NCBI GenBank assembly: GCA_002391225.1
Contig: DGRV01000079.1
Span: 1-12,665 of the forward strand
Origin: Christensenella sp. UBA4379
GTDB taxonomy: Bacteria; Bacillota; Clostridia; Christensenellales; Aristaeellaceae
DNA length: 12,665 bases
Direction: 5' to 3'
Shown: positions 7,383 through 12,665 of the stretch, piece by piece
Numbering within the stretch: the stretch's first letter is position 1
Layout: every line of letters starts with the position of its first letter
Made by a program: the position numbers and the translations under genes
The notes under the pieces: model-generated
Told to the model about the DNA's origin: nothing
Databases searched by the model: none
Seen by the model: the letters and a program-made list of their open reading frames with translations, nothing else

Positions 7383-9268
7383 GGCGCTGTCTCCTTGCCG
7401 TAGGTTTGAAGCCACCTGAGGGTTTCCCGCTGGATGGCGAGATAGTCCGGCAGACCGTCCCGGGAATAGCCGTGGCAGGCGTCCGGCAGCAGCATCAGCC
7501 GGACGGGCAGGTCCGGATGGCAGTCCTTGAGGGCGGTGTAATACTGGTGGGCGTTTTCCACCGGCACCTGCTGATCCTTTTCCCCGTGGATGATGAGGGT
7601 GGGGATGTTCACGTCCCCGGCGTCATAGATCGGGGAGGACTTCACCGTGTCCACCAGGAAATCCTGAAAATCCCGGTATTCGTCCATGACCGGCTGGCCG
7701 GCCTGGGAGGAACGGAAATGAATGAACAGCCAGTTGGTGACGCCTTTGATCACCACGGCGCAGCGGAAGCGGGCGGTCCTTCCCGCCATCCAGGCGGCCA
7801 TGAAGCCGCCGTAGCTGCCGCCCAGGACGCTGACCTGCCGCCCGTCCAGGTAGGGAAAGCGGCGGAGGGCCTCGTCCAAGAGGCACAGGATGTCGTTGGC
7901 CGCGCCGCCGTCAAAGGCGTGCGCCGGGTCGGCATAATCCTCGCCCCGGCCGGTAGACCCCCGGGGGTTGGGCAGCAGGACCGCGAAGCCCTGGCTCACG
8001 GCGCACTGGGTTTCCAGGCAGAAGCCCGGCGCCCAGCAGCCCGAAGGACCGCCGTGGACCCAGACCAGCAGAGGAATATTTTCTTTCCTGCCCTCCGGCA
8101 AAAGGAGATAGCCTGTCAGCTCCGTCCGCCCGTCCTGAGAGGGGGTCTCAACCAGCTGGGGCGAGACCGGGCGGGCCTCCGCCAGCCAGGGATTGGGATC
8201 CGGGGAGACAAAGCGGAAGGCCCCATCCTTCCAGAAAGCGGAGCGGGGCGGGAAGCCCGCGTCCCCCGAAAGCACCGCGACGCCGAAGGCCGTTTCCCCC
8301 GCCGTTTCGACGGGCAGACCGGCTCCCTCCAGCTCGGTATAGACGATTTTTCCTTCCCGGACCTCTGCCTTAAAAAGGGCAGGCCTGTGGCCGCGGACCG
8401 CGGAAACAAAAAAGGTATTTGCTTCCCGCCCGCGGGCGATCAGGCTTTTCCGCTCCGGGGAAAGGTCCATATAGAGCCCTTCGCTCAGGCCCGCCGGCTC
8501 GTTTTCCGTCCGGTCCGGGCCGTGCTCCCGGCCGTCCAGCCAGAGCCGCCCAAGGCGGCTTTCCATCCCGCAGGAGGCGGCCACCAGGGCATAGCTTCCG
8601 TCCGGAGCGACGGCCGGACGGACGTCCCCGCCCGGCTGAAAGGGGGCGGAAAGGGGCGTGACAACGCCATCCGTCAGGCTGATCAGGAAAAAGCCGTCCT
8701 GGGCGGCCAGCACGGCGCTTTCATCCGGCAGCAGGGCCAAGGCCCGATAGGGCCTGCCCCCCTCCGCCAGCACGCGCACCGAGCCCCGGTACAGGCAGAG
8801 GCGGTATTCGTACCGCTTTTTCCAGCCGTGGTCCCCGTCGTCCCGGAAGCGCAGCTCCTCCGTTACCAGCGGCATCTGCCAGTTACAGCCTTCGGGCGGA
8901 ACTTCCCGAATCTCCCGGCGGCAGGAAAAAACGCAGCCGTCCTTCATAGGGAGCACGTCCGTCGCCAAAAAACCTTCCGGCAGGGAAAAAGCCTCCCGGG
9001 CGGACCCGGTTTCCCGGTCATACAGGGCGACCCGCCCGTCGGACAGGAACCAAAGTTGCTGCCCATCCATGGAGAACACGGGGCAGGTTTCCCGGACGCC
9101 GCCGATGGAAACGACCTTTGTTTCCCCGCCCTGCATCAGCTCCACCCGGCGCTGCCAGGCGTTCTCCTGCCAGAAATATTTGACATACGCCAAAGCCCCG
9201 TCCGGCGCCGCCGCCAGGGACGACAGGCGGACCATTTGGGCGTAATCTTCCGGTACCAGCGGTCTCAT
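7379..9268 (-). CDS. S9 family serine peptidase, second of a tandem pair
   Basis: A 629-residue prolyl-oligopeptidase-family protein. It has a divergent N-terminal propeller (about 1-380; recognisable blades include VFSMDGQQLWFL and AVAPDGSYALVA) and a conserved C-terminal hydrolase with VHGGPSG (404-410), NPRGSTGRG (434-442), nucleophile Ser485 in GGSYGG, Asp565 in HGEKDQQVP and His599 in ACHGYSRDG. The triad is complete and no signal peptide is visible. The start at 9268 (MRPLVPEDYAQ) overlaps the preceding S9 stop as ATGA. A longer frame runs up to 9859, but its first 197 residues are a shifted reading of the upstream S9 gene and are rejected. The nearest Shine-Dalgarno-like AAAGG (9284-9288) is about 15 bases away, so translation probably depends on coupling. 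The propeller differs clearly from the first S9 protein, so this is an old duplication or separate acquisition, with likely different substrate access. Confidence 0.92.
   Translation of the reverse strand: MRPLVPEDYAQMVRLSSLAAAPDGALAYVKYFWQENAWQRRVELMQGGETKVVSIGGVRETCPVFSMDGQQLWFLSDGRVALYDRETGSAREAFSLPEGFLATDVLPMKDGCVFSCRREIREVPPEGCNWQMPLVTEELRFRDDGDHGWKKRYEYRLCLYRGSVRVLAEGGRPYRALALLPDESAVLAAQDGFFLISLTDGVVTPLSAPFQPGGDVRPAVAPDGSYALVAASCGMESRLGRLWLDGREHGPDRTENEPAGLSEGLYMDLSPERKSLIARGREANTFFVSAVRGHRPALFKAEVREGKIVYTELEGAGLPVETAGETAFGVAVLSGDAGFPPRSAFWKDGAFRFVSPDPNPWLAEARPVSPQLVETPSQDGRTELTGYLLLPEGRKENIPLLVWVHGGPSGCWAPGFCLETQCAVSQGFAVLLPNPRGSTGRGEDYADPAHAFDGGAANDILCLLDEALRRFPYLDGRQVSVLGGSYGGFMAAWMAGRTARFRCAVVIKGVTNWLFIHFRSSQAGQPVMDEYRDFQDFLVDTVKSSPIYDAGDVNIPTLIIHGEKDQQVPVENAHQYYTALKDCHPDLPVRLMLLPDACHGYSRDGLPDYLAIQRETLRWLQTYGKETAP
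7391..7396 (-). promoter_or_regulatory. Ribosome binding site AAGGAG for the M14 carboxypeptidase
   Basis: AAGGAG sits 8 bases before the ATG at 7382, inside the end of the second S9 gene. It decides for the 7382 start (MKMDHYYRY) over the in-frame ATG at 7415, which has no such site. Confidence 0.8.
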
Positions 9269-11226
9269 TGGGCTTCGTCCGATCCTTTCAGGTATTTTTC
9301 CATCCACCGGCGGATCTCCGCCATGTGGCGGATGCGGTTGTGTATCAGGCCCGTCCGGGTCAGGCTGTGGTTTTCCCCGGGGAAAACGACCAGGCGGCAA
9401 GGTACCTCGGGCCTGAGGGCGCGGATCATATTGAACAACTGATCGGCCTGCTCCTCCCCGCAGCGGACGTCCGCCTCCCCGTGGAGGATGAGGGTAGGGG
9501 TGTTCAGCTTCCCAATGTCCCGAAGGACGCTGCCCCTTGCCCGGTTCAGCATATAGGCGCGGAAATCCGTCTGACCGGACCCGGAGATAAAGCCCATGTC
9601 CCCGGTGCCGTAGGAGGTCGCCGGGTCGATCCAGGTGCGCTGGGCCGCCGCGGCCCGGAACCGGTCCGTGCATAACGTCAGCTTGTTGGTCATATAGCCG
9701 CCGTAGCTTCCGCCGGTCACCCCGAGGCGTTCCCGGTCGATCTGCGGGAAGCGGTCCGCACAGGCGCCCAAAAAGGCCAGCAGGTCGTCTGCGGCCTCTT
9801 CCCCGTAGGCCCCGGACAGGTACTTGGGGCCGTACCCGGCGCTGCCCCTGGGATTGCACCAGAGCACCGCAAAGCCGGCGCTTCTCAGCGTCTGCGCTTC
9901 AAAAAAGAAGATGTCCTCCCCGTAAAAACATTCCGGCCCGCCGTGGATGTACAGGACCGCCGGACAGGGTTCCGTCCCCTTTGGCAGCAGGGCCCAGCCG
10001 CGCACGGTGTGATCCCCGGCGGACACTTCCACCCTTTCGGGCAGCCCCGTTTCAAAGCCCCCGATCCAGTCGTTTTCATGGGTCAAACGGGTTTCCTTGC
10101 CGGTATGTAAATCCGTCAGATACAATTCCCCCGGGTGGTCCGGGGCGCTTTTCAGGATGACCACTTTGCCCTTCCGCACTTCGGAAAAGGCCTGGATGCA
10201 GCCGCTGGGCCCGAATTCCTTCCCTTCGCCAAAGCGCAGGAAGATCCGCCCGTCCCGGGCGGTCAGGTATACGGGCTTTCCGTCCTCGCCCATCCGCACG
10301 GGCAGGCCCATGCTGCCGTTCCGGTCGTCCCCGATCAGGGCGGGATCAACCCCCTCCGTTTCATCCTTGGGAAGCAGGGGAAGCTCCGTTCCCGCTACTT
10401 CGTCCAGGAGGAAGAGCTCGGTCCGCTGATTTTCCTCGCTGTGAGCGGCGTAGATGAGGCCTCCGTCCTTTTCCGCGGCGGGAAACACCGCCTCCACCGG
10501 GCGCAGGGTCCGAACCTGCCGGCTTTCCCGGGAAGAAAGGTCCATGCAGAACAGGCTTTTAAACAGGGACTGTTCCCTTTCTCCGGTTAGGGCATAGTAA
10601 TAGAGCCTCTTTCCGTCCGCCGAAAAGGAGGGCAGGCTGCAGGGCACTTTGGTCTCTGTCAGCAGTTCGGCGCTGCCCCGGCCCACGTCCGCCAGGTACA
10701 GAGCGCCGCCGCTCCCGGGAAGAAAGCCGAAGGCCTCGTCCAGCTTGTACATAAGTTCTTCCGTAAACCGGGGGGCGTGGTCCATTTCCTGTTTCCAGGC
10801 CTCCCATTCCTCCCTGCTTTCCACCCGCATGGGGCTCCCCCTCCGATCCCGGGGCAGGGGGGCGCACAGGGCGATGCTCTTTCCGTCCGGGCTCCAGGCG
10901 TAGTCCCCTACCCCAAAAGAGGTCAGCTGTTTTTCTTCCCCGGTGATCCTATTTTTGACAAACAGGCGGCCAACCCCTTCGTCGTCGGAGCAAAAAGCAA
11001 GCAAAGCCCCGTCCGGACTGAAGCGGGGCGAATGCTGGCGGCAGGTCAGATGGGACACCGGGCCGGACGTTCCGTCCGTCAGGGAAAGAGAAACCAGCTT
11101 TGGGATATTTTTCCCGGTCTTGTAATCGCTTTCGGCACGGACATAGACGGCGGTTTCCCCGTCCGGGGACAGGGCGGGATCGGACAGCCAGACGACCTTA
11201 CGCAGGTCTTCCTCACATAGTTTCAT
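9265..11226 (-). CDS. S9 family serine peptidase (acylaminoacyl-peptidase/oligopeptidase-like), first of a tandem pair
   Basis: A 653-residue prolyl-oligopeptidase-family enzyme expected to cut short peptides in the cytosol. The N-terminal part (about 1-400) shows TolB/WD-like beta-propeller repeats, including LSPDGETAVY (19-28), FSPDGALLAF (69-78), WSPDGKSIAL (111-120) and FSADGKRLYY (201-210). The C-terminal alpha/beta hydrolase (about 405-653) has the oxyanion-side HGGP (428-431), WCNPRGSAGYG, nucleophile Ser507 in GGSYGG, Asp586 in HGEADVRCG and His620 in ENHSLTRTG. The triad is complete and there is no signal peptide. The layout and GGSYGG motif match the S9C (acylaminoacyl-peptidase) branch, so it may be an exo- or omega-peptidase and need not be proline-specific. 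The start at 11226 lies 10 bases after the OppF-like stop, with GAGG 8 bases upstream (11235-11238). Exact substrate is not deducible. Confidence 0.93.
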   Translation of the reverse strand: MKLCEEDLRKVVWLSDPALSPDGETAVYVRAESDYKTGKNIPKLVSLSLTDGTSGPVSHLTCRQHSPRFSPDGALLAFCSDDEGVGRLFVKNRITGEEKQLTSFGVGDYAWSPDGKSIALCAPLPRDRRGSPMRVESREEWEAWKQEMDHAPRFTEELMYKLDEAFGFLPGSGGALYLADVGRGSAELLTETKVPCSLPSFSADGKRLYYYALTGEREQSLFKSLFCMDLSSRESRQVRTLRPVEAVFPAAEKDGGLIYAAHSEENQRTELFLLDEVAGTELPLLPKDETEGVDPALIGDDRNGSMGLPVRMGEDGKPVYLTARDGRIFLRFGEGKEFGPSGCIQAFSEVRKGKVVILKSAPDHPGELYLTDLHTGKETRLTHENDWIGGFETGLPERVEVSAGDHTVRGWALLPKGTEPCPAVLYIHGGPECFYGEDIFFFEAQTLRSAGFAVLWCNPRGSAGYGPKYLSGAYGEEAADDLLAFLGACADRFPQIDRERLGVTGGSYGGYMTNKLTLCTDRFRAAAAQRTWIDPATSYGTGDMGFISGSGQTDFRAYMLNRARGSVLRDIGKLNTPTLILHGEADVRCGEEQADQLFNMIRALRPEVPCRLVVFPGENHSLTRTGLIHNRIRHMAEIRRWMEKYLKGSDEAQ

Positions 11227-11236
11227 AAAAGTTTCC

Positions 11237-12205
11237 TCACTCCGCCAGGTGACAGGCGATCAGGTGGCCCGGGGCAATTTCCCGTAAACTGGGCGCTTCC
11301 CGCCTGCAGCGGTCGCAGGCGTTGGGGCAGCGTCCGGCAAAGGCGCAGCCGGCGGGCAGGTTGACCGGGCTGGGCACGTCCCCGGACAGGACGATGCGCT
11401 CCCGCTTCCTTTCCACCGTCGGGTCGGCAATCGGAATGGCGGACAGGAGGGCTTTCGTATAAGGGTGGCGGTTGGACAGGTAAATGTCCTCGCTGTCGGC
11501 GATTTCCACGATGCTGCCCAGGTACATGACCGCGATGCGGTCCGAAATCTGGCGCACCATGGAAAGATCGTGGGTGATAAACAGGTAGGCCATCCCCATG
11601 TCCCGCTGCAGGCGCTTGAGCAGGTTGACCACCTGGGCCTGGATGGACACGTCCAGCGCGGAGATGGGTTCGTCGCACACGATCAGGCGCGGCGTCAGGG
11701 ACAGGGCCCGGGCGATCCCGACGCGCTGGCGCTGGCCGCCGGAAAACTCGTGGGGAAAGCGGTTGACGTGGCTTTCGTTGAGCCCGACGTCGTTCAGCAG
11801 CCGCAGGATCGCCTTCCCCCGTTCCGCCTTGTCCGCGTTCAGACGGTGGATGTCCATGCCCTCGGCCACTGTGTCGCCGATCACGCTTAAGGGGTCCAGA
11901 CAGGCGTAGGGGTCCTGGAAAATCATCTGCACCTGGCGGGTGTAGGCCTTTCTTTCGGCCCGGGAAAAGCTCCAGATGTCTCGGCCGTCAAAGAGCACCT
12001 GGCCGCCGGCCGGGCGGATCAGGCGCAGGATGGTCTTGCCCAGGGTGGATTTTCCGCAGCCGGATTCCCCCACCAGGCCGATGGTTTCCCCTTCGCGGAT
12101 GGTGAGGCTCACCCCGTTGACCGCCTTCAGAATCCCGCCGGATACTTTAAAATAGGTCTTTACGTCTTTGAGCTCCAGCAGGGGAGCGCCGGTTTCATTT
12201 TTCAT
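11237..12205 (-). CDS. Oligopeptide/dipeptide ABC transporter ATP-binding protein, OppF/DppF type
   Basis: A complete 322-residue ATPase, the usual length for OppF/DppF, which pairs with the OppD-like subunit to drive peptide import. Visible motifs: Walker A GESGCGKST (46-54), Q-loop glutamine 97 in MIFQDPY, signature FSGGQRQR (154-161), Walker B LIVCDEP (174-180) with catalytic Glu179, D-loop SALDVS, and H-loop His212. The C-terminal oligopeptide domain (about 245-322) has HPYTKALL and four cysteines (287, 293, 300, 318; C-x5-C-x6-C-x17-C) that fit the [4Fe-4S] site known in this family; Cys297 is extra. The start at 12205 was chosen for its ribosome binding site and 11-base overlap with the upstream gene. 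All catalytic motifs are intact. Permeases and substrate-binding protein are not in the window and probably lie upstream. Substrate preference is unknown, but the peptidases that follow argue for peptides. Confidence 0.95.
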   Translation of the reverse strand: MKNETGAPLLELKDVKTYFKVSGGILKAVNGVSLTIREGETIGLVGESGCGKSTLGKTILRLIRPAGGQVLFDGRDIWSFSRAERKAYTRQVQMIFQDPYACLDPLSVIGDTVAEGMDIHRLNADKAERGKAILRLLNDVGLNESHVNRFPHEFSGGQRQRVGIARALSLTPRLIVCDEPISALDVSIQAQVVNLLKRLQRDMGMAYLFITHDLSMVRQISDRIAVMYLGSIVEIADSEDIYLSNRHPYTKALLSAIPIADPTVERKRERIVLSGDVPSPVNLPAGCAFAGRCPNACDRCRREAPSLREIAPGHLIACHLAE

Positions 12206-12665
12206 GGAGCTTCCCCTCCCTGTTCGTTTCGCCGAAGCGGCGGATATATTCCGGATGGCACAGCCAGCAGGCGGCCCCGTGCCCCGGTTCCTCCAGCTCA
12301 AACTGGTCCGGCATGGAGCGCTTGCAGATGTTCATGGCGTAGCGGCAGCGGGCGGCAAAGGGGCAGCCCTCCGGCGGGGCGATCAGGTCGGGCGGCATGC
12401 CGGGGATGGAATGAAGCTCCTCCTTCGTGCGCTCGTCCAGCCTGGGCACGCTGTCCAGCAGGCCCCAGGTATAGGGGTGGCGCGGCCGGTGGAAGAGGGC
12501 CTCGGCGTCCCCCTGCTCGACGATCTTCCCGGCGTACATCACGTACAGCCGGTCCACCATTTTGGCCACCACGCCCATGTCGTGGGTAATCAGGACGATG
12601 GACGTGTCCGTCTTTTCCTTCAGGCTGTTCATCAGGTCGATGATCTGGGCCTGGATGGTCACGTC
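12195..12665 (-). CDS. Oligopeptide/dipeptide ABC transporter ATP-binding protein, OppD/DppD type (C-terminal 156 residues, 5' end cut by window)
   Basis: One of the two ATPases that power an Opp/Dpp-type peptide importer at the inner face of the membrane. The window opens at the D-loop (DVTIQAQIIDL). The H-loop LITHDMGVV follows, with its histidine at fragment residue 28, then the VMYAGKIVEQG strand and the HPYTWGLL segment typical of this family. The C-terminal oligopeptide-transporter domain has four cysteines (fragment residues 101, 107, 114 and 133) spaced C-x5-C-x6-C-x18-C. Related Opp/Dpp ATPases use such a quartet to bind a [4Fe-4S] cluster. Walker A, Q-loop, signature and Walker B lie outside the window. 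The reading frame is open to the edge; the GTG at 12662 is an internal valine, not a start. The stop overlaps the next ATPase gene by 11 bases. Opp or Dpp specificity cannot be told from this part. Confidence 0.93.
   Translation of the reverse strand, partial: DVTIQAQIIDLMNSLKEKTDTSIVLITHDMGVVAKMVDRLYVMYAGKIVEQGDAEALFHRPRHPYTWGLLDSVPRLDERTKEELHSIPGMPPDLIAPPEGCPFAARCRYAMNICKRSMPDQFELEEPGHGAACWLCHPEYIRRFGETNREGKLHEK
12213..12220 (-). promoter_or_regulatory. Ribosome binding site GGGAGGGG for the OppF-like gene
   Basis: This purine-rich GGGAGGGG lies 7 bases before the ATG at 12205 and inside the end of the OppD-like gene. It supports that ATG over the in-frame one at 12301, which would add 32 residues read from the coding sequence of the upstream gene in another frame. 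Confidence 0.75.

Larger units (their letters stand above)
1..12665 (-). other. Single polycistronic peptide-uptake and peptidase operon (both ends outside the window)
   Basis: Ten collinear minus-strand genes fill the window with no intergenic space above 10 bases. Junctions in order of transcription: oppD-like/oppF-like overlap 11 bases (12195-12205); 10-base gap to the first S9 gene (11227-11236); S9/S9 ATGA overlap (9265-9268); S9/M14 ATGA overlap (7379-7382); 2-base gap M14/S10 (5725-5726); S10/M38 ATGA overlap (4327-4330); M38/PLP overlap 11 bases (3089-3099); PLP/OCD overlap 10 bases (1918-1927); OCD/M61-like ATGA overlap (986-989). This packing implies one transcript with translational coupling. 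No promoter, terminator or operator has room inside it, so control must come from upstream of base 12665 or from promoters buried in coding sequence. No plus-strand gene is supported. Confidence 0.9.

Noticed and set aside
7406..9442. A 678-codon open frame on the plus strand, and others such as 4411-6219 (602 codons) and 6129-7403 (424 codons)
   Set aside because: They lie antisense to the S9, M14 and S10 genes, whose complete catalytic motifs show they are real. GC-rich codon use removes stops from the opposite strand, and these frames show no recognisable domain; they read as low-complexity Gly/Pro/Arg/Ala-rich shadows.
9269..9859. 197-residue N-terminal extension of the second S9 peptidase
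   Set aside because: It is an out-of-frame reading of the catalytic end of the first S9 gene. The family-like N-terminus starts at the ATG at 9268, which forms an ATGA overlap.
12206..12301. 32-residue extension of the OppF-like ATPase
   Set aside because: It reads through the cysteine-rich end of the OppD-like gene in another frame. GGGAGGGG precedes the ATG at 12205.
12660..12662. GTG at 12662 as the start of a short ATPase gene
   Set aside because: It encodes the valine of the conserved D-loop; the frame stays open upstream to the window edge, so this is an internal codon of a truncated full-length gene.
1..12665. Natural-product or lanthipeptide biosynthesis cluster
   Set aside because: The peptidases and PLP/OCD enzymes could recall such clusters, but no precursor peptide, modification enzyme, adenylation domain or exporter is visible; the ATPases are of the importer Opp/Dpp type. 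A catabolic role fits better.
1..12665. RNA genes, CRISPR arrays, insertion sequences, terminators or internal promoters
   Set aside because: Coding sequence covers all but 12 bases of the window, and I saw no direct-repeat array, inverted-repeat ends, transposase or tRNA/rRNA-like segment.

Overview
The window is one uninterrupted, GC-rich operon segment. All ten genes lie on the minus strand, so transcription runs from high to low coordinates, and the largest gap between genes is 10 bases. Adjacent genes overlap by 4 to 11 bases or sit 2 to 10 bases apart. AAGGAG-type ribosome binding sites precede several starts. GC-rich codon use, strong Shine-Dalgarno sites and Opp/Dpp-type ATPases next to cytosolic peptidases suggest a high-GC anaerobic Clostridia-type Firmicute, perhaps a gut Oscillospiraceae relative. 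That placement is an inference and was not tested by database search. No RNA gene, mobile element, CRISPR array, promoter or terminator is visible; both operon ends lie outside the window.

Layout in transcription order: (1) C-terminal part of an OppD/DppD-type ATPase (12665-12195); (2) complete OppF/DppF-type ATPase (12205-11237); (3) and (4) two tandem S9 serine peptidases (11226-9265 and 9268-7379); (5) M14 zinc carboxypeptidase (7382-5727); (6) S10 serine carboxypeptidase (5724-4327); (7) M38/amidohydrolase-superfamily dipeptidase, related to Xaa-Pro dipeptidases (4330-3089); (8) MalY/PatB-like fold-type-I PLP enzyme (3099-1918); (9) ornithine cyclodeaminase/mu-crystallin-family NAD(P)-dependent enzyme (1927-986); (10) N-terminal 329 residues of an M61/M1-like gluzincin metallopeptidase (989 to beyond base 1).

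The parts read as a peptide uptake and dismantling line. An Opp/Dpp importer (permeases and binding protein presumably upstream, outside the window) would bring in peptides. Four or five unrelated hydrolase mechanisms, none with a visible signal peptide, would cut them in the cytosol: S9 enzymes on oligopeptides, M14 and S10 from the C-terminus, M61-like perhaps from the N-terminus, and M38 on dipeptides. The PLP enzyme and the OCD/mu-crystallin-like enzyme would then act on a released amino acid, possibly by way of a cyclic ketimine. Each family is known. The unusual part is the combination in one coupled transcription unit, which suggests a particular peptide class as substrate (proline-rich, S-substituted-cysteine-containing, or otherwise modified). 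The substrate cannot be read from the sequence.
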